Positions 15,397 to 24,298 of a DNA stretch of 64,000 nucleotides are shown here, piece after piece. This DNA is from Saccharothrix sp. ST-888. GTDB lineage: Bacteria; Actinomycetota; Actinomycetes; Streptomycetales; Streptomycetaceae. The notes beneath the pieces were generated by a model that was not told where the DNA came from, did not search any database, and saw nothing but the letters and a program-made list of their open reading frames with translations. A program made the translations under genes and the position numbers. Numbering within the stretch: the first letter of the stretch is position 1; every line of letters starts with the position of its first letter. The stretch is from assembly GCF_000955975.1 (NCBI RefSeq), contig NZ_JYJF01000007.1:1-64000 (forward strand), written 5' to 3'.

Positions 15397-16938
15397 GTGA
15401 TCGACGACGACACCCGATACCGAGCCGTGGACAGCCGGGACGCCCGCTTCGACGGGGTGTTCTTCACGGCCGTCAGCACCACGGGCATCTACTGCCGGCC
15501 GAGCTGCCCCGCGGTCACCCCGAAGCGGGTGAACTGCTCCTTCTACCCCACCGCGGCGGCCGCTCAGGGCGCCGGTTACCGGGCCTGCCGTCGCTGCCGC
15601 CCGGACTCCGTCCCCGGCTCGCCCGAGTGGAACCACCGGGCCGACCTGGTCGGCCGGGCGATGCGGCTGATCGGCGACGGCGTGGTGGACCGCGAGGGCG
15701 TCGCCGGACTCGCCGACCGACTCGGCTACAGCTCCCGCCAGTTGCAGCGCCAGCTGACCGCCGAACTCGGCGCGGGCCCGCTCGCCCTGGCCAGGGCCCA
15801 GCGCGCGCAGGCCGCCCGCCTGCTGCTCCAGACCACCGAACTGCCGGTCACCGAGATCGCGTTCGCGGCCGGCTTCGCCTCGGTCCGGCAGTTCAACGAG
15901 ACCGTCCGCGAGGTCTACGACCGTACCCCCAGCGGCCTGCGCGCGGAGGTCGCGGCCGGCCGCCGGAACACCGTGCGAGCCGGTTCGATCAGCCTGCGCC
16001 TCGCCTACCGGGGCGCCCTCGACAGCGAGCACCTGATCGACTTCCTGGCCCTGCGCGCCGTCCCCGGCGTGGAGGAGGTCGTCACCGGCGCACAGCCCGG
16101 TGTCCGCACCTACCGGCGCACCCTCGCGCTCCCGTACGGCCACGCCGTCGCCGAGGTGGACGGCCTGGGTCCGGCCACCGACCCCCGCCGGGGCTGGCTG
16201 GACTGCCGCCTGCGCCTGACCGACCTGCGCGACCTCACCACCGCCGTGTACCGCCTGCGGGCCCTCTTCGACCTGGACGCCGACCCGGACGCCGTGGACA
16301 CCCGGCTGGGTGCCGACCCGGTCCTCGGCGACCTGGTCCGCGCCCGCCCCGGCATCCGTTCGCCCGGCCACGTGGACCCGCACGAGCTGGCGGTGCGGGC
16401 GGTGCTGGGCCAGCAGGTCTCCGTCGCGGCCGCGCGTACGCTGGCCGGACGGCTCGCCGACCGGTACGGCGTGCCGCTGGCGGAGCCCAGCGGCGGGCTA
16501 CGGGTGCTCTTCCCGAGCGTCGCCGCCCTGGCCGGGGCGGAACCGGGCGACCTGGCCATGCCGCAGTCCCGCCGCCGGGCACTCACCGGCCTGTGCACCG
16601 CGCTCGCCGACGGCACGGTACGGCTGGACGGCGGCGTCGACCGCGAGCAGGCGGAGGCCGCGCTGCTGGACCTGCCCGGGATCGGACCGTGGACGGTCGG
16701 CTACCTGCGGATGCGGGCCCTCGCCGACCCGGACGTCTTCCTGCCCACGGACGCCGGCGTCAGGCACGGCCTGCTCCGCCTCGGACAGGCGGGCGACCCC
16801 AAGGCGGCCGCCGCGATCGCGCAGACCTGGGCGCCGTGGCGCTCGTACGCCGTCCACCGGCTGTGGTCCACCGCTTCGGCAGTGAACCCGGCACAGGGAC
16901 GGACGACTTCGGACAGTGTGAAGGGTGAGCAGGCATGA
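15397..16938 (+). CDS. alkA: Ada-AlkA fusion: methyl-responsive regulator and DNA-3-methyladenine glycosylase II
   Basis: A 513-aa three-part protein. Residues 1-75 are the Ada zinc domain with the methyl-accepting Cys region (YCRPSCPAVTPKRVNCSF and ACRRCRPD). Residues 85-190 are an AraC HTH (QLQRQLTAELGAGP, VTEIAFAAGFASVRQFNETVREVYDRTPSGLR). The rest is AlkA: the N-terminal fold, then the helix-hairpin-helix LPGIGPWTVGYLRMRAL and catalytic Asp in PTDAGV. It should sense methyl phosphotriesters, activate transcription, and excise alkylated purines. A CAGACT -10-like element lies 7 nt before the GTG, suggesting leaderless expression. The ogt gene overlaps its stop. Confidence 0.93.
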   Translation: MIDDDTRYRAVDSRDARFDGVFFTAVSTTGIYCRPSCPAVTPKRVNCSFYPTAAAAQGAGYRACRRCRPDSVPGSPEWNHRADLVGRAMRLIGDGVVDREGVAGLADRLGYSSRQLQRQLTAELGAGPLALARAQRAQAARLLLQTTELPVTEIAFAAGFASVRQFNETVREVYDRTPSGLRAEVAAGRRNTVRAGSISLRLAYRGALDSEHLIDFLALRAVPGVEEVVTGAQPGVRTYRRTLALPYGHAVAEVDGLGPATDPRRGWLDCRLRLTDLRDLTTAVYRLRALFDLDADPDAVDTRLGADPVLGDLVRARPGIRSPGHVDPHELAVRAVLGQQVSVAAARTLAGRLADRYGVPLAEPSGGLRVLFPSVAALAGAEPGDLAMPQSRRRALTGLCTALADGTVRLDGGVDREQAEAALLDLPGIGPWTVGYLRMRALADPDVFLPTDAGVRHGLLRLGQAGDPKAAAAIAQTWAPWRSYAVHRLWSTASAVNPAQGRTTSDSVKGEQA

Positions 16939-17438
16939 CAACGGTGTTCACGACCATGGAGAGCCCGCTGGGCGTGCTGCTGCTGAGCGGCACCCTGGAC
17001 GGCAACGGACCGGCCGCGCTGACCGCGGTGACCGCACCCGGCCAGAAGGGGGCGCTCTCGGAGCCCGCCCCCGACTGGGTGCCGGACGCGCTGCCGCTGG
17101 CCCCGGCCGTGGAGCAGCTGACGGCCTACTTCGCCGGTGAGCTGACCGTCTTCGACCTGCCGCTGGCACCGGTCGGCACGGAGTTCCGGCAGCAGATCTG
17201 GCACGCCCTGGACGACATCCCGTACGGCGCCACCGTCACCTACGGTGAACTCGGCGCGGCCGCCGGGAAGTCGCCGCGCGCGGTGCGGGCGGTCGGCGGC
17301 GCGGTGGGCGCCAACCCGCTGCTCGTGGTCCGGCCGTGCCACCGGGTGATGGGCGCCAGCGGCGCGCTCACCGGCTTCGCGGCCGGGGTCGACCGCAAGC
17401 GCTGGCTGCTGGAACTGGAGCGCGGGACGCTGTTCTGA
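16935..17438 (+). CDS. ogt: Methylated-DNA--[protein]-cysteine S-methyltransferase
   Basis: A 167-aa suicide repair protein that removes methyl groups from O6-methylguanine. The active-site PCHRV is at about residue 136 and is followed by GASGALTGFAAGVDRKRWLLELE. The DNA-binding helix region AAGKSPRAVRAVGGAVGANPL precedes it. Its ATG overlaps the alkA stop (ATGA), so base excision and direct reversal of alkylation damage are made from one transcript that the Ada part of AlkA probably autoregulates. Confidence 0.95.
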   Translation: MTTVFTTMESPLGVLLLSGTLDGNGPAALTAVTAPGQKGALSEPAPDWVPDALPLAPAVEQLTAYFAGELTVFDLPLAPVGTEFRQQIWHALDDIPYGATVTYGELGAAAGKSPRAVRAVGGAVGANPLLVVRPCHRVMGASGALTGFAAGVDRKRWLLELERGTLF

Positions 17439-17512
17439 CGGCCCGCCGGTCCACGGCGACCGCCAGTTCGGGTGGCCTCCGCTGGTTCGGGGGCCACCGG
17501 GAGCCGCCGGGG

Positions 17513-18055
17513 TCAGAGGCCGGTGCGGTCCTCGGGCAGGCCTGGGCCGGTCAGTGCCTTGGCCAGCTGCTCCAGACCGGGCAGGGCGCGCATGACGGCC
17601 TCGCGGTCCGCCCGCGACAGGCTCTCCAGGGCGTCGGCCATCCGGCGCTCGTGGGCGTGCTGCCAGTCCCTGAGCTGCTGGTGGCCCGCCTCGGTCAGGG
17701 CGATCCGGGCGGTGCGGCGGTCGCCGGGGTCGGCCTGCCGGTCCACGAAACCGGCCTCCAGCAGCTTGCCGACCAGGCCGCTGACGGTGTTCGGAGCCAG
17801 CCGCTGGCGGGCCGCCAGCTCGCCGACCCGCAGCGGTGCGGCGGCCAGCGTCTGGAGCAGCTCGACCTGGGCCATCGGCAGCGACTCCCAGGGGTACTCG
17901 GTGCGGATGCTGCTGCGCAGCGCCCGGCGCAGTCTGGTGATCACATCCGTGAGCCGCTGGGCGCGCTCGATCGCTGCGGCCTTCTCCAGCACGGACTCAC
18001 CACCGGTGAGGGTGGGGTCGGGGGAGGCGGGAGAGGGGCTGGGCAGCGACGGCAT
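17513..18055 (-). CDS. MarR-family regulator divergent from an MFS exporter
   Basis: A 180-aa winged-helix protein with the pattern LPMAQVELLQTLAAAPLRVGELAARQRLAPNTVSGLVGKLLEAGFVDRQADPGDRRTARIALT. The ATG at 18055 is chosen because TACGCT, a -10-type element, ends 7 nt before it; a start at 18121 would add 22 residues. The divergent neighbour is a drug-type exporter, so the regulator probably represses it and is relieved by a transported compound. Confidence 0.87.
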   Translation of the reverse strand: MPSLPSPSPASPDPTLTGGESVLEKAAAIERAQRLTDVITRLRRALRSSIRTEYPWESLPMAQVELLQTLAAAPLRVGELAARQRLAPNTVSGLVGKLLEAGFVDRQADPGDRRTARIALTEAGHQQLRDWQHAHERRMADALESLSRADREAVMRALPGLEQLAKALTGPGLPEDRTGL

Positions 18056-18191
18056 GGCGGAAAGCGTATCGTCTCTCGGCCGCATGGCTCGGTCTGTGAC
18101 CAGCTCTGTAGACGATTGCATCCCATATCGAGATGGTCGATCGGGGACAGGGTCTGTTCAAGAGTAGTTCGTCGTCCGATATATTCTGCAC
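18056..18191. promoter_or_regulatory. Divergent MarR/MFS promoter region
   Basis: TATATT at 18180-18185 ends 6 nt before the MFS ATG, so that transcript is probably leaderless. On the minus strand TACGCT ends 7 nt before the MarR ATG. ATCGA-GATGG-TCGAT at 18127-18141 is an inverted repeat between the two promoters and a candidate operator. Confidence 0.5.
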
Positions 18192-19829
18192 ATGAGCACC
18201 GACCGCCGACCAAGACTGCTCGACGGCACCCGGCTGCTCGACAGCCGCCTGCTCGCCGAACACCCCCGGCCCCGGGCGATCGCGGCCTGGCGGCACGCCC
18301 ACTGGCTGGCGGTCGGAACGGTCTGCCTCGGCGCCTTCCTCGGGCAGCTCACGGCCAGCATCACGGTTCTGGTCTTCCCCGCCCTGGAGCGCGGGTTCCA
18401 GGCCAACTTCGCCGCCGTGGAGTGGGTGGCGCTCTCGTACCTGCTGGTCCTGGTGGCCCTGCTGGCCCCGGTCGGCCGGCTCTCCGACCTGGTCGGGCGG
18501 AAGACAATGTACCTGGGCGGGTTCGCCGTCTTCGCACTTGCCTCGCTCGGTGCCGGGTTCTCCACCGGCCTGGCCGAACTGGTGGTCTGCCGGGCCGTGC
18601 AGGCCGTGGGCGGCGCCATGATGCAGGCCAACAGCGTGGCTCTGGTGGCGCGCGGTGTACCTGAACGAGCGATGCGCACCGCGCTCGGTGTACAGGCGGC
18701 GGCCCAGGCCCTCGGCCTCGCCCTCGGTCCGACCCTCGGGGGACTGCTGGTGGCCCACGCCTCCTGGCGCTGGGTGTTCTGGATCAACGTCCCGATCGGC
18801 GTCCTCGGTATCCTGGCCGGCTGGTTCCTGCTGCCGCGCACCTACCCCCGGGGCCGCCCTGACCGCCCTGCCACCGGAGGGTCGGTCGGCGCTGCGTCGC
18901 ACGTCGGCGGGGACGTACGAGTTGGCGGGGACGTACGAGTTGGCGGGGACGTACGAGTCGGTGGGGAGGGGCGGACCGGTGGGGAGGGGCGGACCGGTGG
19001 GGAGGGGCGGTTCGACCTGCTCGGCCTGGTCCTGCTCGCCGGCTCCTCGACCGCACTGCTGCTGGCCCTCTCGGTGGCCTCCGGCCTGCCGCTGCCCGGT
19101 TGGGCGGTGGGTGGGCTGCTGCTGCTCGCGGCGGTACTGGCGATTGCCCTCGCCCGGCAGGAACAGCACGCGGACCGTCCGATCATCGCCCCCGGACTGG
19201 TCAACACCCCCGGGATCCGGGCCGGTCTGCTGGTGGCCCTGATCGGCTACCTGTTGCTGTTCTGCCCCCTCGTGCTCGGCCCGGTGGTGCTCGTGGGCGA
19301 GGGGCTCCCGGCCGCCACCGCCGGGCTGGTGATCACAGCGCTGCCGGTCGCGTTCGCGTTCGCCGCCACCTTCGGCGGAGGCCTGCTGCCCCGGCGCTGG
19401 TCCGACGCCACCCGCTGCCGCTGCGGCGCGCTGCTCGCCGGACTCGGCTTCGTGCTCCCGGTCCTCCCCGCTCTCCCGATCCTCCCGGCGCTCCCCGTGG
19501 AACCGGTCTTCGTGGCGGGCTACACCCTCGCGGGTTTCGGCCTCGGGCTGCTGCTGCCCGCCAACAACGCCCTGGTGATGCGGGCGATCCCGGCCGAGAG
19601 CTCGGCGGTCGGCGGTGGCATGGTCAACATGGTCCGCAGCCTGGGCACCGCCCTGGGGACCGCGCTGCCCGTCCTCGGCGTCCACCTGGCGGGCCGGGCG
19701 GCCGGAGGCACGACGGTCCTGCTGCTGCTGGTCGCGGCCGCCGCGCTGGCGGTGCTGCTCTCCAAGGCCGCCCCCGCGCGCGAAACCGTACAGGTACCGG
19801 CCCCCGTGCGGGCACGGGCGAACCGTTGA
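18192..19829 (+). CDS. DHA2-type major facilitator exporter
   Basis: A 545-aa membrane protein with about 14 segments. Family features are GAFLGQLTASITVLVFPALE in TM1, the A-motif-like GRLSDLVGRKTMYLGG in loop 2-3, the C-motif-like ALGLALGPTLGGLLVAHASWRWVFWINVPIG, and a second-half LLPANNALVMRAIPAESSAVGGGM. These exporters use the proton gradient to expel drugs or secondary metabolites. The loop after the sixth segment carries six tandem hexapeptides of the GG-D/E-x-R type encoded by 18-bp repeats. Regulation by the divergent MarR gene is likely. Confidence 0.88.
   Translation: MSTDRRPRLLDGTRLLDSRLLAEHPRPRAIAAWRHAHWLAVGTVCLGAFLGQLTASITVLVFPALERGFQANFAAVEWVALSYLLVLVALLAPVGRLSDLVGRKTMYLGGFAVFALASLGAGFSTGLAELVVCRAVQAVGGAMMQANSVALVARGVPERAMRTALGVQAAAQALGLALGPTLGGLLVAHASWRWVFWINVPIGVLGILAGWFLLPRTYPRGRPDRPATGGSVGAASHVGGDVRVGGDVRVGGDVRVGGEGRTGGEGRTGGEGRFDLLGLVLLAGSSTALLLALSVASGLPLPGWAVGGLLLLAAVLAIALARQEQHADRPIIAPGLVNTPGIRAGLLVALIGYLLLFCPLVLGPVVLVGEGLPAATAGLVITALPVAFAFAATFGGGLLPRRWSDATRCRCGALLAGLGFVLPVLPALPILPALPVEPVFVAGYTLAGFGLGLLLPANNALVMRAIPAESSAVGGGMVNMVRSLGTALGTALPVLGVHLAGRAAGGTTVLLLLVAAAALAVLLSKAAPARETVQVPAPVRARANR
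18903..19010 (+). repeat. Six tandem 18-bp repeats inside the MFS gene
   Basis: Three units of the type GTTGGCGGGGACGTACGA are followed by three of the type ACCGGTGGGGAGGGGCGG (the first and fourth units begin GTC). They are in frame and encode VGGDVR and TGGEGR hexapeptides in a cytoplasmic loop, so copy number could vary without breaking the protein. Confidence 0.9.
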
Positions 19830-19857
19830 GGCGCTGACCGCAGGGCGGCATGCGAAC

Positions 19858-19889
19858 GGGGTGCGGTGGACCGGAGTCCACCGCACCCC
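19858..19889. terminator. Bidirectional hairpin terminator between convergent genes
   Basis: GGGGTGCGGTGGAC pairs perfectly with its complement around the loop CGGA, between the ends of the MFS gene and the DUF305 gene. Confidence 0.8.
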
Positions 19890-19921
19890 GTCGTTCTGCA
19901 GGCGGCGCGGGCCGACGAGGC

Positions 19922-20662
19922 TCAGGAGAGCAGCTTGGCCCCGCGCTCCTTGAGCATGTCGGTGATCAGGTCGATCTCGGAGCGCTGCCCGTTGACCATG
20001 GTCTGGGCGAGCCGCTTCTCCACCGGGTTGGTGCTCACGTCGAGGTAGCCCTGGGCCATCTCGATCCCGCCCTTGTGGTGCTCGGCCATCAGCTGGAGGT
20101 AGTACACCTCGGCGTCCCGCCCGCTGAGCCCGCGCAGCTTGTCGAGCTCGGTGTTGGTGGCCATGCCCGGCATCAGCGAACCGTCGTGCGCCGTGTAGGC
20201 GTGGTCCATCTTCATCCACGCCATGGGCTTGGCGGCCGAGCTCTGCGTCAGCCCCCACTGGTCGAGCCAGCCCATCAGCATCCCGCGCTGGTTGGCCTGG
20301 GTGTTGATGATGTCGAAGGCCAGGTTTCGGACGGCGGTGTCCTGGGTGCGGTCCCGGACGATGAACGACATGTCGATCGCCTGCTGATGGTGTGTCGCCA
20401 TGTCGCGGGCGAACCCGGCCTCGGGCGAGTCGGTGGCAGGCGCGCTGGCCACCGTCCCCGAGGCGGGCGAACCCCCGGCCATCAGCGCCGGGATCCCCAG
20501 TCCGAGTGCCACTGCGGCGGCCAGCGCGGCCGGCCACCACATCCGTCGCCTGCTGCGCGGCTTGGCGGGCCCCTCGATGCTGTCGAGCGACTCCACGGCG
20601 TCCATGGCGTCCATGGTGGGTTCCACGGTTTCCTCCAGGTGAGGAGCGTCGTCCACGGTCAC
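19922..20662 (-). CDS. DUF305 membrane-anchored protein
   Basis: A 246-aa protein with an acidic N-terminal tail of 40 residues, one transmembrane helix (MWWPAALAAAVALGLGIPAL) and an extracytoplasmic four-helix DUF305 domain. The domain shows the paired His motifs FARDMATHHQQAIDMS and LMAEHHKGGIEMAQGYL characteristic of this ferritin-like family. DUF305 proteins often occur near copper or other metal-handling genes and the His pairs suggest metal binding, but no biochemical role is settled. It starts 31 bp after the DUF3105 gene, which it almost always accompanies in actinomycetes, so an operon is likely. Confidence 0.9.
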   Translation of the reverse strand: MTVDDAPHLEETVEPTMDAMDAVESLDSIEGPAKPRSRRRMWWPAALAAAVALGLGIPALMAGGSPASGTVASAPATDSPEAGFARDMATHHQQAIDMSFIVRDRTQDTAVRNLAFDIINTQANQRGMLMGWLDQWGLTQSSAAKPMAWMKMDHAYTAHDGSLMPGMATNTELDKLRGLSGRDAEVYYLQLMAEHHKGGIEMAQGYLDVSTNPVEKRLAQTMVNGQRSEIDLITDMLKERGAKLLS

Positions 20663-20693
20663 GTTCGCTGCCCTGCCCCTGGTGCCGTGCCGG

Positions 20694-21374
20694 TCACTGG
20701 GCGGTGCTGCACGACGCCCCCGGCTCCTGGGTCTGCGGGCCCTGCACGTACTTGGTGAAGAACTCGTCCACGCGCGGGTCGCTCGCGCTGTCCAGGACCA
20801 GCTGGGTGCCCCAGGCGGTGAGCGTGATGGTGCCCTTCTCGTCCGGGTACGGGCTCATCAGCGAGTACGGGGTCGCCTTCACCTTGGTCGACAGCGTCTT
20901 GAGGTCGGCGGCGGACGCCTTGGCGTTGTAGGTGACCCAGACCGCGCCGTGCTCCAGCGAGTGGACGGCGTTCTCGTTCTCGAGCGGCTTGTCGTAGACC
21001 GTGCCCATGCAGTTGGCCCAGACCGGGTTGTGGTCGCCGCCGACCGGTGGGACCTGCGGGTAGTTGACCTTGGTGGTCACGTGGTTGCGGGACAGGTTGC
21101 TGAAGGTCTTCACGCCCTCGATCGGGGCCTTGGCGGCGGCGGTCTTGGCGTCCTGCTTCGACTTGGCGTCCAGCGCGACCCATGCGCCGACACCGATCAT
21201 CGAGGCCACCAGCACGCTCGCCGCGCCGATCGCGATGAACTTGTTGCGGCGGTCGCGGCGCTGCTCCTCGGCCCGGAGCTCGGCGATCCGGGCCCGCCGG
21301 TCGGTCGCCCCGGCCTTGCCCGTCGCCCCCTGGTGATTGTCCGGCTTGTTCGACTGCTTCGATGCGGAACCCAT
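20694..21374 (-). CDS. DUF3105 membrane-anchored protein
   Basis: A 226-aa protein with a basic cytoplasmic tail (RRARIAELRAEEQRRDRRNKF), a single membrane helix near residue 50 and an extracytoplasmic DUF3105 domain. Family signatures are PPVGGDHNPVWANCMGTVYDKPLENENAVHSLEHGAVWVTY and a final Cys (PGASCSTAQ) that may pair with the Cys of NCMG. ATG at 21374 has GGA about 8 bases upstream; a start at 21410 would add 12 residues. It forms an operon with the DUF305 gene downstream. Function is unknown; cell-surface metal or redox handling is a guess from its partner. Confidence 0.9.
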   Translation of the reverse strand: MGSASKQSNKPDNHQGATGKAGATDRRARIAELRAEEQRRDRRNKFIAIGAASVLVASMIGVGAWVALDAKSKQDAKTAAAKAPIEGVKTFSNLSRNHVTTKVNYPQVPPVGGDHNPVWANCMGTVYDKPLENENAVHSLEHGAVWVTYNAKASAADLKTLSTKVKATPYSLMSPYPDEKGTITLTAWGTQLVLDSASDPRVDEFFTKYVQGPQTQEPGASCSTAQ

Positions 21375-21485
21375 GGGAAGTGTCCTTGTCCCCGCCGCGT
21401 GTCGGAACACGGCGGTATGCGGTGTGGTGGGGATGGCGGAGCCGCCGGCCGTCCGCAGGGCGGTGCGGGCCGACGGTGGGTTCCG

Positions 21486-22085
21486 CTAGGACCGGTGAAC
21501 CTGAAGCACGTGCAGGTCGGGTGCGTGGTCGGGCCCGACCAGCGCGACGAACGGCGCCGGGCGGGGCAGCGCCTCCGGCGCGACCGAGTGGGTCGGCACG
21601 GCGGCCGCGGGCTGGGGCGGCGCGTTCGGCAGCTGGGACTCCTGGCCGCAGAACGGGTGGCTGGAGCAGCCGCTCCCGGGCATCGGGTGATCACCGTCGA
21701 CCGAGCACCAGGTCAGCGGTAGGCCGCCGTCCACCGGCAGGCCGTGCAGGGCGTGCGCGGTGGTGTCGTGGGCGGCGGCACCCAGGGGGCTTGCGCCGGT
21801 GCCCGGGGAGGCTGCGGCCGGCGCACCCGGGTACCGGACGGCGAGCCGCAGGGCGGCGATCGGCGCGGCGGTGGTGTGCGAGGCGGCGGTGTGCGGGACG
21901 GGCACTGCCAAGGTCACGGTGGTGACCGGGGTGGGCTCGGGCTTCGCCGTCACGGCTTGGGCGCGTCCCGCGCAGGGCAGCAGGGCCAGCAGGCCGACCA
22001 GCAGCAGTACCAAGAGCGCGCCTGCCGGGCGGCCGACGGTGCCGGCCCTCCCCGGCTGCGGTGCGGTGGCTCCCGGCGCGGTCAT
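21486..22085 (-). CDS. Secreted Cys/His-containing protein upstream of DUF3105/DUF305, function unknown
   Basis: A 199-aa protein with an N-terminal signal or anchor helix (GALLVLLLVGLLALLPCAGRAQA) and a Pro/Ala-rich body. In the body is a compact segment with WCSVDGDHPMPGSGCSSHPFCG, three Cys and two His within 22 residues, which could bind a metal. The -10 element TAATAT ends 6 nt before the ATG, so it is probably leaderless and may head the transcript of the DUF3105/DUF305 pair 111 bp downstream. I do not recognise a family. Confidence 0.65.
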   Translation of the reverse strand: MTAPGATAPQPGRAGTVGRPAGALLVLLLVGLLALLPCAGRAQAVTAKPEPTPVTTVTLAVPVPHTAASHTTAAPIAALRLAVRYPGAPAAASPGTGASPLGAAAHDTTAHALHGLPVDGGLPLTWCSVDGDHPMPGSGCSSHPFCGQESQLPNAPPQPAAAVPTHSVAPEALPRPAPFVALVGPDHAPDLHVLQVHRS

Positions 22086-22362
22086 GCGCACATATTAATC
22101 AGCCGAAGGAGTGAAGCGATGCCCCTTGCCCGCCTTCATTTTCCAGCTCGGTGGCCCGCAGGCGGTGTCGAATCCTCCCCGGTCGGGGCAGTTCGGGCCA
22201 GGTCGGGACCGATCGGGCGCAAAGGTGGCCGGAATGCTGCACCCACCGGGTGACCATTTGTCCACGATTCCCGGACAGCGTCGTTCTCCTTGGGGACAAT
22301 GACGTCGAGTCCGGCACCCAGCCCGCTCGGCAGACGGCAGCACACGAACGAGGAGCCGCCAG

Positions 22363-24246
22363 ATGAGCAACCAGGGCGCACCCCCGCAGCACCGGCCGGA
22401 CGACGGCTGGTGGCACGCGGTGTACGCGGGCCCGGCGGGCACCCTGCCGGACACCCCCGGCGCCGGCGTGGACGAGGGCAGCGTCGACGACTGGTTCGAC
22501 ACGGCGGCCGGGATGATCAGCGCCCGGCGTGCAGCGGACCGGCGGGAGGGCCCCCGGCCCACCGTTGGCCCTTCCGTTGAGGACCTGCCGGTGGACGACC
22601 TGCCCGTCGGTGACGTGCGCGGTGACGACCCGCTCGTTGCCGATCCCCAGCTCCAGGACCTGCCCGTCGGCACCCCGAGTTCCGGGCGGCTGACGGCGGA
22701 GCGTGCCGACCGGACGGAGCCGGCCGACTCCATGGCCACCGTCGAGGACCTGGCCGGGAGCGGCCCCCCGCACCCGGCCGAGGTCAGCGTCGACGACTGG
22801 TTCGACTCGGCTGTCGGCATGATCGGCGCTCAGCGTTTGGTCGACCACGCGGCCACTCCCGAACCGCCGCTTGCCGCCCGGCAGTCGTCCGACGGCGCGG
22901 AGGCTGCGTCCGAGACCGAGACCGAGACCGAGACCGCGTCCGCGCCCGAGACCGAGGCCGCGCCTGAGATTGCGCCCGAGGGCGATAGCGAGCGCGTGGC
23001 CGACGCCGAGCCGGTGGTCGCGGCGGCGGAATCCACGCCGGGGTCTCCCTCGCCGGCCAAGACCGTCGTCGCTGACGGCGGCGCCCCGGCGGCGCCCGAA
23101 GTACGTGACGTAACGGAGGCATCGGAGGGCCTGCCGCCCCAGCCTGAGCCGCACTCCTCCTCGGAACCGGCCACCGCTCCCGAGCCCGTTCCCCCGGCGA
23201 CTCCCGTCGACACGCCTGCTGGCGCAGCTGCCGCCGCATCCTGCGGTACGCCCGCCAGTGCACCCGCCGACGGTGACGCGGTCACGCCCCGTCCGTCGGT
23301 GCCCCGCCAGGTGCACCAGCACCAGCAGCCGCACCCCGTCCCGCACATCGGCGAACGTCCGCCCACCTACGGGCCCGAGCCCACCGCGCTGCCCGCCGCC
23401 GACCCGGACGGACTCGCCGTCCTCGCCCCCGACACCGCCATCGACGGCGCGCAGTACGGTTCGGCGACGCTCCGGGCCGTCTCGGTACGCGGCGACTCCG
23501 CCCGCTTCCGGGGCGAACCGCGCCGGGACTCGCTGCTGGTCACCCGGTTCGGCGAGGGCGAGGACGGTCTGCTGCTGGCGGTGCTCGCCACGCCGGGACG
23601 CGCCCAGCCGCCGTCCGCCGCCGCGACCGCGGCCGAGGCATGCCGCCAGCTCGCCGCCGCGATCGGCCGCAGCCGTCTCGAACTCGCCGCCGACCTACGG
23701 GCCGGTGCCCGCGACCGGCTCCGCTACGGCCTGCAACGCCTCACCGCCCGCGCCGCCACACCGCTCCGGGTCGACCGGCCGTCGGCTCCGGCGGTGGTCC
23801 CCGGACCCACCGATCCGGCTGCCGGGTCCGGCGCCGGTTCGTTGCACTGCCTGCTGCTCTCGCTGGACCCGGAGGCCACCCACCGAGCCGCCTTCGGCAC
23901 CGGACCGGGTGCCCTGTACCTGCTGCGTTCCGGCCACTGGATCGACGCGTACGGGGCCAGGCTGCTGCACCACCCCGACGGCCGACCGCCCGTACCGCCG
24001 CCCTCGGTGGCGCCGCCGCGCCCGTTCCGGTTCCGGCTCGTCCCGGCCACTCCGGGGGACATCCTGCTGCTCTGCTCGCCGGGCCTGGCCGAGCCGATCG
24101 CCGAGGAACCGGCCGTCGCGCACTTCCTGTCGAGCCACTGGGCCCACCCGCACCCGCCGGGGTCGGTCGACTTCCTCCGTCAGGTCCAGGTCCGGGCCAA
24201 GGGCTACGCCGACGACCGTACGGCGGCCGCCCTCTGGACGGAGTAG
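22363..24246 (+). CDS. PP2C-like protein with degenerate metal site and duplicated N-terminal motif
   Basis: A 627-aa protein. Residues 1-340 are disordered, Pro/Ala/Glu-rich, and contain two copies of SVDDWFD[ST]AxGMI (from residues 40 and 142), an ETETETET run (GAGACC repeats) and repeated DLPV-type segments. Residues 360-627 follow the PP2C fold (YGSATLRAVSVRGDSARFRGEPRRDSLLV, GDILLLCSPGLAEPI, DDRTAAALW). Canonical metal ligands are replaced: LLAVLATPG stands where DGxGG is expected, and LCSPGL where LCSDGL is expected. It is therefore probably a pseudophosphatase or scaffold. ATG has GAGGA 8 bases upstream. Confidence 0.75.
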   Translation: MSNQGAPPQHRPDDGWWHAVYAGPAGTLPDTPGAGVDEGSVDDWFDTAAGMISARRAADRREGPRPTVGPSVEDLPVDDLPVGDVRGDDPLVADPQLQDLPVGTPSSGRLTAERADRTEPADSMATVEDLAGSGPPHPAEVSVDDWFDSAVGMIGAQRLVDHAATPEPPLAARQSSDGAEAASETETETETASAPETEAAPEIAPEGDSERVADAEPVVAAAESTPGSPSPAKTVVADGGAPAAPEVRDVTEASEGLPPQPEPHSSSEPATAPEPVPPATPVDTPAGAAAAASCGTPASAPADGDAVTPRPSVPRQVHQHQQPHPVPHIGERPPTYGPEPTALPAADPDGLAVLAPDTAIDGAQYGSATLRAVSVRGDSARFRGEPRRDSLLVTRFGEGEDGLLLAVLATPGRAQPPSAAATAAEACRQLAAAIGRSRLELAADLRAGARDRLRYGLQRLTARAATPLRVDRPSAPAVVPGPTDPAAGSGAGSLHCLLLSLDPEATHRAAFGTGPGALYLLRSGHWIDAYGARLLHHPDGRPPVPPPSVAPPRPFRFRLVPATPGDILLLCSPGLAEPIAEEPAVAHFLSSHWAHPHPPGSVDFLRQVQVRAKGYADDRTAAALWTE

Positions 24247-24298
24247 CTGCCCTGCGGGCCCGTCCGGTGGCCGGGCGGCCGGCTTCAGCGCTCGCGCC

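Noticed and set aside
17997..20540. An 847-codon minus-strand frame over the MFS gene
   Set aside because: It overlaps a clear exporter, a terminator and a DUF305 gene, so it cannot be a real gene; the repeats in it mirror the 18-bp repeats of the exporter.
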